This document shows positions 36,209 to 44,550 of a stretch of 64,000 nucleotides of DNA, in pieces. A program made the translations under genes and the position numbers. The notes beneath the pieces were generated by a model. That model saw only the letters and a program-made list of their open reading frames with translations. It made no database searches and was not told the origin of the DNA. The stretch is from JBBQYD01 sp942493075 (GTDB lineage: Bacteria > Verrucomicrobiota > Verrucomicrobiia > Limisphaerales > UBA8199): assembly GCA_942493075.1 (NCBI GenBank), contig OW818681.1, forward strand, positions 4,588,001 through 4,652,000, read 5' to 3'. The number at the start of each line of letters is the position of its first letter. Position 1 is the first letter of the stretch.

Positions 36209-36568
36209 GCCGCATCTTGTAACTTCTTTTCCTCCCATTTGGCAACCTTTTCCGTGTTTTGAATCACTTTGGGTACATCTGCCTCAGGCGTTTATGGCAG
36301 TTTTCAAGGCGCTCAGTGCATCCCCAAACTAAAATGTTAGCATGAATTTAAGTCCTCTAAAAACATGCCGATAGAGTTGCGATCCCGGGCCAGGGAGAGG
36401 TTTGTGGGCGCCGCAAAGCGAATTCCACCATTCCGAATCGGGGACAAGATCGCAAAGGGAACATGAGAGTGGAGCACATCAGGGAAAGGCAGGCAGGACG
36501 TGCCTGCCATCATCGGACAGTTCTTGGGGCTTTGGCTTCTGATTCCCACCACTGGAAACTTTTATCAA
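36209..36568. other. 360-bp divergent intergenic region
   Basis: Lies between the RodZ-like gene (minus) and the chemoreceptor gene (plus). An inverted repeat at 36488-36508 is the only structure seen. An open frame in phase with the chemoreceptor starts at 36500 but would add 23 residues before a perfectly good membrane start. Confidence 0.4.
36488..36508. repeat. 8-bp perfect inverted repeat upstream of the chemoreceptor gene
   Basis: GGCAGGCA (36488-36495) and TGCCTGCC (36501-36508) flank a 5-nt loop, 60 bp before the gene start. It could act as an operator or leader hairpin. Confidence 0.45.
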
Positions 36569-38515
36569 ATGAGAAAACTCAAATTAACAACGAAACTTGC
36601 CTTTGGATTTGGAAGCGTAATTTTGGTCGTTCTGGTCCTCGGCGGCCTGGGCTACTACAGCGCACGGAAGAATGCCGAATCCATCAGTTCCATAGGGTCG
36701 GAAGAATTACCGGCGGTTGAATGCTTGCTTCGGATCAAGGAGGCGCTCTCAGGGATTCGTGAGGCCCAGGGAAACCTTGCCAACCTGGATCTCAGTGGGA
36801 GTGCACGAATTGCCCAGCACAAGCTCGTCGAGAGCAAGCGAACTGAGTACGGGGCAGCTTTAAAAACCTTTGAAGGACTCCCAAAGGATGAACGGGAGAA
36901 GGAATTAATGCAGGAGTTCGCTAAGCAGCTCCAAACCGGCAGGCAGAACAACGATGCGTTCTTCCGGATGGTCAAAGAGCTTGAGGATCTCAAACTCGGC
37001 AATCCTCTTGAGGTAGAGCGCAGTCTCGCAAAGTTCCGCGGCGACCACTATCGGCTCTGCCAGTTGGTCCTGGGCATGTGCATGGACAAGCAGACCTTTG
37101 AAGGGGGAGAGGATCACCTGACCTGCGGTTTCGGTAAATGGAAAGCAAGTCATACCATCCAAAACGGCCCCATTCTTAAGGAACTCGAATCCATCAACTC
37201 CTCACACGGGCGATTTCATTCCTCCATCGCCAAGCTCAAGAAACATTGCCAGGACGGAGAATACGATCAGGCAACCGCACTGTATAAGACGGAGATGGCA
37301 CCCTCTGCCGAGGCTACCCTCGCGGCTTTTGACCGCATGCTGGCGATTACCACCCAGGCACGGTTGCTGAGCAGCAACGCCAATCATCAGTACTTTTCCG
37401 TCTGCGCAGATTCTTCCGCAAAGCTTGCCGATTCTGTAGAAGCGCTGGTGAAACATAGTTCATCGATGGCTTTCGCCAGGACGGGTGAATCGCTCACGCA
37501 AGGTACTCGGTTCAAAATGTTGTCTTTAGTTGGCGGCGTGGTTGGGGTGACGGTGGGTGCCCTGCTCGGTTTTTTCATCAGCCGTTCCATTGCCCGCCCG
37601 ATCAAAGCGGTAGCCGAAGGATTGAGAGCCAGCGCGGAACAGACAGCCAGCGCGGCCAGTCAGATCTCCGCTGCCAGCCAATCCCTGGCCGAAGGTTCCA
37701 GTGAACAGGCCGCCTCTCTGGAAGAAACCGGGGCATCCCTGGAAGAAATGGCCGGGATGAGCCGAAGCATGTCGGAACGCACCGCTGAGATCGACAAGGT
37801 AATGCGCGAGGAAGCAGCGGTGAACTTCCAGTCTCTCAAGCAGCAGATGCAGAAACTCGAAACCGCTGTGCACGCTAACATCCAGGCCAGCGAGCAAGCC
37901 TCCAAAATCATCAAGACGATTGATGAAATTGCTTTTCAAACGAACATCCTCGCATTGAACGCCGCTGTGGAAGCAGCCCGGGCGGGTGAGGCCGGAATGG
38001 GCTTTGCCGTCGTGGCCGATGAGGTACGAAACCTGGCCCAACGCAGTGTCCAAGCCGCGAAAGAGACTCAGTCAACAATCGAAAATTCCTCCGCGCGAGC
38101 CCGGGAGACGATTCAATGTTACCAGCAGATCACAGGACTTTTGGAAGGCAACGAGAAGACCTCACAACAAATCACGAAGCTGGCAGGAGAGATCGCGACC
38201 GCCGCTCGGGAGCAGAGCAACGGAATCAGCCAGATCAACACAGCAGTGTCCCAGATGGACAAGGTGACTCAGGAGAATGCGGCGAACGCGGAAGAAACCG
38301 CCAGCGCGGCAGAAGAGCTCAACGCTCAAACAGGCAACCTGCAGGAAGCTGTGGCTGATCTGATGAGCATCGTGGGAGGAACGGAATCTCCAAAGCACGA
38401 AAACGCATCAACACCGTCCCAGACCAGGATGCCCCGACAAGCTCCAGCCCCCAGGCTGATTCTGGATGTTGCACCTCGTAGCAAGAGTGCGGACAAAGAG
38501 CTGCTTTTCAGTTAA
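36569..38515 (+). CDS. Methyl-accepting chemotaxis protein with a CZB zinc-binding sensor domain
   Basis: 648 residues from the ATG at 36569 (MRKLKLTTKLAFGFG). TM1 is about residues 11-30 and TM2 about 318-338. Between them, residues about 155-230 contain a CZB-like domain: H160 (GDHYRL), C186 in the signature C-GFGKW, H213 and H217 (SSHGRFHSS), the 3-His/1-Cys zinc set. After TM2 only a short HAMP-like stretch (ARPIKAV) remains, then the signalling hairpin with EIAFQTNILALNAAVEAARAGE at the tip region. No che genes are adjacent. Placement of CZB outside the membrane, if the topology is right, is unusual. Confidence 0.92.
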   Translation: MRKLKLTTKLAFGFGSVILVVLVLGGLGYYSARKNAESISSIGSEELPAVECLLRIKEALSGIREAQGNLANLDLSGSARIAQHKLVESKRTEYGAALKTFEGLPKDEREKELMQEFAKQLQTGRQNNDAFFRMVKELEDLKLGNPLEVERSLAKFRGDHYRLCQLVLGMCMDKQTFEGGEDHLTCGFGKWKASHTIQNGPILKELESINSSHGRFHSSIAKLKKHCQDGEYDQATALYKTEMAPSAEATLAAFDRMLAITTQARLLSSNANHQYFSVCADSSAKLADSVEALVKHSSSMAFARTGESLTQGTRFKMLSLVGGVVGVTVGALLGFFISRSIARPIKAVAEGLRASAEQTASAASQISAASQSLAEGSSEQAASLEETGASLEEMAGMSRSMSERTAEIDKVMREEAAVNFQSLKQQMQKLETAVHANIQASEQASKIIKTIDEIAFQTNILALNAAVEAARAGEAGMGFAVVADEVRNLAQRSVQAAKETQSTIENSSARARETIQCYQQITGLLEGNEKTSQQITKLAGEIATAAREQSNGISQINTAVSQMDKVTQENAANAEETASAAEELNAQTGNLQEAVADLMSIVGGTESPKHENASTPSQTRMPRQAPAPRLILDVAPRSKSADKELLFS

Positions 38516-38537
38516 TCAGCAAGAAATCCCGGACCGC

Positions 38538-40577
38538 TCACGCGGTTTTAAGCCAGCAGCGCAGGACCTCGGCCACGCTCCAGGCCTGCGCAATACAACC
38601 TCGCGGAGTAAACGGGGCCTCGGCGTCAAAGACCTCGTTGATGCTGCCGACACAGCCCTCGCTAAGATGCTGAATGAAACCGTGCAGCAACTGCCTGGCG
38701 CCCGCCTTGTCGTCAGGGTAAACCTTCAACCAGGCGTCAATGTAGGGCCCGATCAGCCATGCCCAGACTGTACCCTGATGATACGCAGCGTCGCGTGCAC
38801 GCAGATCGCCAAAATACTTCGATTTGTAGTCGGGATGTTCGCGGCTTAGGGTGCGCAGCCCCAAGGGCGTGAGCAATCGTTCTTTCACCTGGGTGAGAAC
38901 GGGCTGCCATCGTGCTTGCTCCAGCACAGGGTGCTTCAGCGAAAAGGCCAGCAACTGGTTCGGACGGCACGCCGCGTCATCACCGTTCTCCCCGTCCACA
39001 ACATCGAAGAGCCAGCCGCCAGCCCCATACCAGAATCGGCGGTTAAAGGAACTGCGGGCGCGATTAGCCCATTCCTCGTACCGCGCGGCCTCAGCTTCGC
39101 GTCCGAAACGCTTCAGCCATGCAGTCAGCAACTGCAGGGCGTTGTACCAAAGTCCGTTGATCTCCACGGCTTTTCCCCGACGCGGGGTGACGACCCAGTC
39201 TCCAACTTTCGCATCCATCCACGTGAGTTGGTAGCCGGGTGCTCCTTGCCGAAGCAAACCGTCCGCGGGATCAACACCGATTCCGAAACGTGTTCCACGC
39301 AAGTGACAATCGATCACTCCCACGAGCTTGGGCAATAAGCCTTCGATGGTGCCCGCATCTCCTGACACCGTTTCATACCGATCCAGCGCGTGGAAGAACC
39401 ACAGGGTGGCGTCGGCCGTATGGTACAAACCCTCGTGCCGGCCCTCGGGGAACAGGTTGGGCAGCAATCCATCGCGCAAATAATGGCCAAAAGTGCGAAG
39501 TATCCAACCTGCCTCCGCCAACCGGTTGGTGGCCAGGGTAAGACCTTCCAGGCTGATCATGGTGTCCCGTCCCCAGTCTGTGAACCAGTGGTAACCCGCA
39601 ATCACACTTCGAATCTCATCACCAGCCGCAGCCGCCCGCGCCGCGTCTTGAACCCTCCCTGCCGGCTTAATCAGGAACTGATCCGCCGCCAGCACCAGTT
39701 CCGCGGCAGGAGGCTCCTGCAACTCCTTCGGAGCCTCTCGCAACAACCGCCGCCTGCGATCGTGATGAAACTGCGCCACCTCACGAGGATCAAGTGAGAG
39801 GATGACATGCCACGGTTCGGTAGATGCCACCAGCGTGGCGGTTTTGCCCGCACACAACTCGACTTGGAACACACCCGGGCTCCAGAGCTTCCCGCGGGAG
39901 GTGTAGCCGCGCTCGGCTTCAGATCGGTAGATGATTTCGCGCCGCTCGTCGCCGGTATAATTGAACGAGGGCGAATCGCCGTGGAGGTACATCTTGAGTG
40001 CGGGCAAATCGCCCGGAACACTGATCTCATACATGCCGCCCATCACGCTGAGTCTATAGGCACTATGCTCATGCTCATCCACGGATTGCTCATGAGCTCG
40101 AAAATGCAGCGAGGGACGCAATTCCAGAATCACAGGAGCCGAACCGGCCAGCAGGCGGAATCCAACATGGGTGGTGTTCTGCCCCTGGGACATGACCACG
40201 TGCTTCTCCAGACGGATGTCCTCCACGACGTAAGTCCAAACTGGAAGGCCATTCTCCAGTCGAAACTCAACCAGGTGTGAATCCAGGTTCGAAGAATCCT
40301 CCTCCGTCTCGTCCTCGCCGCTCAGATGCGCCATTCTGCCAGAAGATAAATGCAACCTCACCTGAAGGTGATTGAGCATGACGTAACGACCGAAGGGAGC
40401 GGGGAGGGCTGCAACCAGCAAGCCGTGGTAACGCCAGGTGACACGGCCCGAGATGGTCCCGGAGGCGTATCCTCCCAGGCCATTCGTCACGAGCCACTGG
40501 CGATCCAGCACACGCCTCACCTCCTCGGCAGACAGTCCACCGAGCTCGATCCTGCGAGTAACGACCGTGGTATCCAT
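38538..40577 (-). CDS. Glycogen-debranching enzyme (amylo-alpha-1,6-glucosidase type)
   Basis: 679 residues. The N-terminal beta domain opens with NGLGGYASGTISG..TWRYHGLLVAAL, typical of the family. The C-terminal alpha/alpha barrel carries YHWFTDWGRDTMISLEGL, HTADATLWFFHAL and the late segment YHQGTVWAWLIGPYIDA, matching GH133-type debranching enzymes. It removes alpha-1,6-linked glucose stubs from glycogen or limit dextrins in the cytoplasm. Its ATG starts 1 bp after the treZ stop, so the two genes are co-transcribed, a sensible pairing for turning glycogen into trehalose. Confidence 0.93.
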   Translation of the reverse strand: MDTTVVTRRIELGGLSAEEVRRVLDRQWLVTNGLGGYASGTISGRVTWRYHGLLVAALPAPFGRYVMLNHLQVRLHLSSGRMAHLSGEDETEEDSSNLDSHLVEFRLENGLPVWTYVVEDIRLEKHVVMSQGQNTTHVGFRLLAGSAPVILELRPSLHFRAHEQSVDEHEHSAYRLSVMGGMYEISVPGDLPALKMYLHGDSPSFNYTGDERREIIYRSEAERGYTSRGKLWSPGVFQVELCAGKTATLVASTEPWHVILSLDPREVAQFHHDRRRRLLREAPKELQEPPAAELVLAADQFLIKPAGRVQDAARAAAAGDEIRSVIAGYHWFTDWGRDTMISLEGLTLATNRLAEAGWILRTFGHYLRDGLLPNLFPEGRHEGLYHTADATLWFFHALDRYETVSGDAGTIEGLLPKLVGVIDCHLRGTRFGIGVDPADGLLRQGAPGYQLTWMDAKVGDWVVTPRRGKAVEINGLWYNALQLLTAWLKRFGREAEAARYEEWANRARSSFNRRFWYGAGGWLFDVVDGENGDDAACRPNQLLAFSLKHPVLEQARWQPVLTQVKERLLTPLGLRTLSREHPDYKSKYFGDLRARDAAYHQGTVWAWLIGPYIDAWLKVYPDDKAGARQLLHGFIQHLSEGCVGSINEVFDAEAPFTPRGCIAQAWSVAEVLRCWLKTA

Positions 40578-40578
40578 C

Positions 40579-42537
40579 TTACAAGGGCTGAACCTCCCGG
40601 ATTGGCCTCAGCACCAGCGTAGCGCGCCCTGGCAGAAACCATACATTATCGACCCATTGCGGCGTGCCACCACCTCCATACTCTGGCGACTCGCTGCTCC
40701 AACGGATCGCCCACCGGTGCTCCTCGGGGGCTGCCAGCAAAGGCTCGGGAACAATCGCCAGTTCAAGATCCACGCCCAGGTTGATGAGTAGCAGACGGTC
40801 GTCCTCGCATCGATCGGCGAAAAACCGGAGAACCCAGGCCTGGGACCCAAGAACCGCGCCATCCACCCCGCCTCGACGGGGCCGATTAAATGCTGGCTCC
40901 TCGCGACGGATCTTTAGCAAGTCCCGGTGAAGTGCCAGGAACTCGCGGCTCTGAGCACAGTCCTGCCAGTTGAGCTTGGAGCCCTCGAACGTTTCCGGCG
41001 CCCCAGGGTGCAGCACATAAGGATCACAATCAGCCCCGGCCGAACTCCTGAATTGCGTTAGGTACTCACGTCTGCCTTTGGCCACCAACCGGGAGAGCTC
41101 TGCATTATGATCGGCAAAGAAGTTGAAGCGGTTTGACGCGCCCAATTCCTGTCCCTGGAATAACATGGGGGTGCCCGGCCCGAGCAACAGCAGTGCGGTC
41201 AAGGCACGCAACGTGCCCGGGTGGGAAAGCCGGTGGAGATGCTCGCCACGCAAGGAGTTGGCTACCTGATCATGATTCTCCAGATAGGTCACGTAATGAT
41301 CGGGCCCCAGGTCGAGAGAGGCGGTTCCACGGCACTTCTTTTGCCACTTGTACCATTGCCCTTGATACAAATAGCCATGCTTGATTGCGGAGATAAACTC
41401 CTGCGGCGTGCCGCCGTAATCCTCATAGTAGGCCTCTTTGCGCCCGGTGAGTGCCGTGCGCGCAACGTGATGAAAGTCGTCATTCCAAAGCGCATCAAAG
41501 TCATAGCCACCGCTCTCGTAAGGCCGGACCAACCGGCTGGCTTGCAACTCGTTCTCGGCCACAAGAAAGATGGACCGCTGTTCAGCCGCCTCTCGTGCCA
41601 GCCGCGTCATCACCGCTAGAATGTGATTAGGTGAGGCGTCGAAGATCTGCTGGGTAGCGTCGAACCGCAGTCCGTCTAAGTGGTACTCATCAATCCAATA
41701 GGCGGCGTTCGAAGCGAAGAACTCACGAACAGGCCCGGAATCCTCCCCATCAAAATTGAGCGCCTCCCCCCACTCATTCTTGTACCGGTCAGTAAAGTAG
41801 CCGGAAGAGAATTCTTTGAGGAAATTGCCATCCGGCCCGATGTGGTTATAGACGACATCGAGAATCACTCCCAAACCCAACTCATGGGCTCGGTTGATGA
41901 ACCGACGCATATCGCCAGGCTGGCCGTACAGCCGTGTCGGCGCGTATAAGTCCACACCGTCATACCCCCAACCAAACTTCCCCGGCCAATCCGCAACGGG
42001 CATAACCTCCAGCACGGTGACACCTAATTCCTTGAGAAACTCCAGGCGCGTGGCTGCCGCATCCCAGGTCCCTTCGGGTGTAAACGTGCCGATGTGCATC
42101 TCGTAAACGACCTGGCCCTGGCGCGTCACTCCCTGCCAGTTCTTATCGCTCCACACGAAGGCGTGCGGATCGACAACCTGGGAAGGGCCGTGAGGGCCCT
42201 CAGGCTGAAAGCGAGAGGCGGGATCGGGGAAAGACCCATGCCCCAGATCATACTTATAAACCATTCCAGCCGTCGCCTTGGGGACCAGGGCCTGGTGATA
42301 TCCGTGGTCGTCGCGGCTCAACTCGATCCGCTCTGCCTTCGCCCAGTCACCCGCGCCGGTTAAAAGCAGGAGTGAGACTGATTTGAATCGTGGCGCCCAA
42401 ACTCGGAAATGAACGCCGCCGCCGGGAGCCATCTCTGCGCCAGCAGGATATTTGCGTACGAAGTGAGAAGGGGGCGGTTTGCCTTCCCCGCGCACGCAGG
42501 ACGAATCCTTTTCCTGGACAAAACGTTGAATGCTCAT
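40579..42537 (-). CDS. treZ: Malto-oligosyltrehalose trehalohydrolase
   Basis: 652 residues. This GH13 enzyme releases trehalose from maltooligosyl trehalose. Visible landmarks are the N-terminal beta domain (GGGVHFRVWAP), then WGYDGVDLYAPT, DVVYNHIGPDGNF, the nucleophile region GLRFDATQQI, the acid/base VAENEL and YLENHDQVANS. All fit TreZ rather than a branching enzyme, which has a different acid/base context. The partner TreY is not in the window. The divergent FmdB-like gene starts 143 bp upstream. Confidence 0.93.
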   Translation of the reverse strand: MSIQRFVQEKDSSCVRGEGKPPPSHFVRKYPAGAEMAPGGGVHFRVWAPRFKSVSLLLLTGAGDWAKAERIELSRDDHGYHQALVPKATAGMVYKYDLGHGSFPDPASRFQPEGPHGPSQVVDPHAFVWSDKNWQGVTRQGQVVYEMHIGTFTPEGTWDAAATRLEFLKELGVTVLEVMPVADWPGKFGWGYDGVDLYAPTRLYGQPGDMRRFINRAHELGLGVILDVVYNHIGPDGNFLKEFSSGYFTDRYKNEWGEALNFDGEDSGPVREFFASNAAYWIDEYHLDGLRFDATQQIFDASPNHILAVMTRLAREAAEQRSIFLVAENELQASRLVRPYESGGYDFDALWNDDFHHVARTALTGRKEAYYEDYGGTPQEFISAIKHGYLYQGQWYKWQKKCRGTASLDLGPDHYVTYLENHDQVANSLRGEHLHRLSHPGTLRALTALLLLGPGTPMLFQGQELGASNRFNFFADHNAELSRLVAKGRREYLTQFRSSAGADCDPYVLHPGAPETFEGSKLNWQDCAQSREFLALHRDLLKIRREEPAFNRPRRGGVDGAVLGSQAWVLRFFADRCEDDRLLLINLGVDLELAIVPEPLLAAPEEHRWAIRWSSESPEYGGGGTPQWVDNVWFLPGRATLVLRPIREVQPL

Positions 42538-42680
42538 AATGGGCCTAAAACCAATTTAGCATGAGCGAAAACTCAAACGCCTCAAGTGGGGCAAACCCCC
42601 GGTGGCGAAAGACTACAGAAAGACACCCTGGAACCGCAGGTGCAGCTTGACGAAAATCGATAGAACTTCATCTTTGAGAC

Positions 42681-43193
42681 ATGCCGATTTATGAGTTTGC
42701 ATGTCCGAAATGCCGAGTGATTTACAATTTCCTTTCGAAGCGGATTAATCCAGAGCGCCTGCCTGTTTGTCCTAAATGCGGAAACAAGAAAATGGCGAAG
42801 CAAATGAGCACTTTCGCCATGACTAAAGGACTCGCTGAGCCTGCTGCCAAGGGCGATGCCGATCCGGGGATCGAGGGAATGCCGGATTTCGACGATCCGC
42901 GTGTCGAGCACGCCATGCACGAGCTCGAACGGGACATGGAGCACATGGATGAGAACAATCCCCGGCACATGGCTCACATGATGCGGAAGATGAAGGATCT
43001 CATGCCGCCCGGATCTGTGCCGAAAGAACTGGATGTCGCGATCAAGCGGCTCGAGGCGGGAGAAGACCCGGAAAAAATCGAAGAAGACATGGGAGACCTG
43101 CTAGGCGGACTCATGGGCGAAGATGAGGACGGCGGAGCAGCCATGGGCGGAGGCGGCGGATACAGGCACGACAGCGGCCTCTACGACTATTAA
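42681..43193 (+). CDS. FmdB-like zinc-ribbon protein with Met/His-rich acidic tail
   Basis: 170 residues. The N-terminal 40 residues are the FmdB-type zinc ribbon: MPIYEFACPKC...FLSKR....CPKCGNKKM. Members of this family are small and are often called regulatory, without firm function. The remaining 130 residues are unusual: a helical stretch very rich in Met, His and Glu/Asp (residues about 75-110: EHAMHELERDMEHMDENN, then HMAHMMRKM), a helical middle and a Gly-rich end. The tail could bind metal. The Nudix gene starts 1 bp after the stop. Confidence 0.8.
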   Translation: MPIYEFACPKCRVIYNFLSKRINPERLPVCPKCGNKKMAKQMSTFAMTKGLAEPAAKGDADPGIEGMPDFDDPRVEHAMHELERDMEHMDENNPRHMAHMMRKMKDLMPPGSVPKELDVAIKRLEAGEDPEKIEEDMGDLLGGLMGEDEDGGAAMGGGGGYRHDSGLYDY

Positions 43194-43194
43194 C

Positions 43195-43662
43195 ATGGCC
43201 CACATTCACGAGCTGATTGATTTCACCGTGGCCATCTTCGTCGTCCACGACGGACGGGTCCTGGTCATTCATCATCGCAAACTCGATCGCTGGCTCCCCC
43301 TCGGCGGACACGTGGAGCTGGACGAAGATCCGGAGCAAGCCGCGCTGCGCGAAGCGCGTGAAGAAAGCGGATTGGAGGTGGAACTGGTGGGGGAACGTCC
43401 GCCAACCACCGACCCCGGCACGCGGGCATTAATAGCACCACGTTTCCTGGATATTCACCGCATCACTGACACCCACCAGCATATTGGGATGATCTACTGG
43501 GCTCGCCCAAAGGCAGGGCAACTCACCCTCGCAACGGCCGAGCACCATGATATCCGGTGGTGCTCCAGCACAGACTTGGACACACTCACCCCCCCAATGA
43601 TGGAGGCAGTGAAGTGGTACTGCCGCCAAGCGCTCACAGAGCTTCAATCCGCCGCCGTTTGA
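43195..43662 (+). CDS. Nudix hydrolase
   Basis: 155 residues from the ATG at 43195, one base after the FmdB-like stop. The Nudix box is perfect: GHVELDE-DPEQAAL-REAREESGL (residues about 40-65), with WLPLGGH before it. Substrate is unknown. The short N-terminal strand pattern (FTVAIFVVHDGRVLVIHH) is the MutT-like type. It is probably translationally coupled to the zinc-ribbon gene. Confidence 0.88.
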   Translation: MAHIHELIDFTVAIFVVHDGRVLVIHHRKLDRWLPLGGHVELDEDPEQAALREAREESGLEVELVGERPPTTDPGTRALIAPRFLDIHRITDTHQHIGMIYWARPKAGQLTLATAEHHDIRWCSSTDLDTLTPPMMEAVKWYCRQALTELQSAAV

Positions 43663-43839
43663 CTTCATCCCCGGGCGAAATGGGATAAACGTGGGGATAA
43701 AACGGGACGAACGCGGGGGAACGGCGCTCATCCATGGGCTCAATCTTCCCGATATCTACCTAGGCTGACGCAGGCTATCCCTCATCAGCCCATGCGAATA
43801 CTCAACCGGTGTTGCAGCACCACAACCTAGGAATCAGAT

Positions 43840-44466
43840 ATGTTATCAGGAATCCAGGGGCAGAGTGGCCCCAACGCGTCGGAGATGTGGCAGAAGCTCG
43901 CTAAGAAGGCCGATGCCGATGGTAACGGCACCATCTCCAAAGACGAACTCACCACTGCCAGTAAAAACAGCGGGAAATCCTCCGACACAGATGTGTCCGA
44001 TGCTTTCAAGCTGTTCGATTCGGATGAGGATGGGCAGATCACGGAGTCGGAATTCTCAACCCAGGCAAGCTCAATGCGCGGCCCCAAAGGTCCGGGAGGC
44101 CCCGGCGGCCCCCCGCCGATGAAGCCCCAGGAATTGTTCAAGTCTGCCGATTCCGACGAGGATGGCACGGTCACCAAAGATGAATTAAAGACCGCCATGT
44201 CAGAGAACGGTGAGGTGGACGAAACCAAGTTCGAAGAGTTCTTCGCCAAGCTGGATGAGGATGAGGACGGGAGCGTCACTGAAAGCGAATTCACCACGGC
44301 AATGGAGAAACTGGAAGAAGAGCGCAAGACGCAACAACAGCCTCCCCCGGAAGCGTCCGAGAACATGCAAAAGCTCATACAGCAATTGCCGAAGTCAGAA
44401 AGCTACGACAGCACAGGCGAAACACGTCAAAAGCTTCTGCGGAGCGTCCTAGACCTTACCGCCTAA
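43840..44466 (+). CDS. Four-EF-hand protein without signal peptide
   Basis: 208 residues. Ribosome site AGGA lies 7 nt before the ATG. Four calcium-binding loops are complete: residues 25-36 (DADGNGTISKDE), 60-71 (DSDEDGQITESE), 104-115 (DSDEDGTVTKDE) and 139-150 (DEDEDGSVTESE). A Pro/Gly linker (about 81-96) separates the two pairs, giving a calmodulin-like two-lobe layout. There is no signal peptide or membrane segment. The C-terminal 50 residues are Gln/Pro-rich, then helical. Its target is unknown. Confidence 0.88.
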   Translation: MLSGIQGQSGPNASEMWQKLAKKADADGNGTISKDELTTASKNSGKSSDTDVSDAFKLFDSDEDGQITESEFSTQASSMRGPKGPGGPGGPPPMKPQELFKSADSDEDGTVTKDELKTAMSENGEVDETKFEEFFAKLDEDEDGSVTESEFTTAMEKLEEERKTQQQPPPEASENMQKLIQQLPKSESYDSTGETRQKLLRSVLDLTA

Positions 44467-44497
44467 GGTCTCCTGCAAGGTTTGGATAGACTGGCAT

Positions 44498-44535
44498 AAA
44501 AAGCGCACTACCGGAGTAATGCACCGGTGGTGCGC
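44498..44535 (-). terminator. Rho-independent terminator of the subtilase gene
   Basis: A 12-bp stem (44503-44514 with 44524-44535, one G-U-type pair) and a 9-nt loop; read on the minus strand it is followed by TTTTTATGCC. It serves the minus-strand gene that ends at 44551 and may also stop transcription from the EF-hand gene. Confidence 0.75.
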
Positions 44536-44550
44536 CATTCTGTGGATCAG

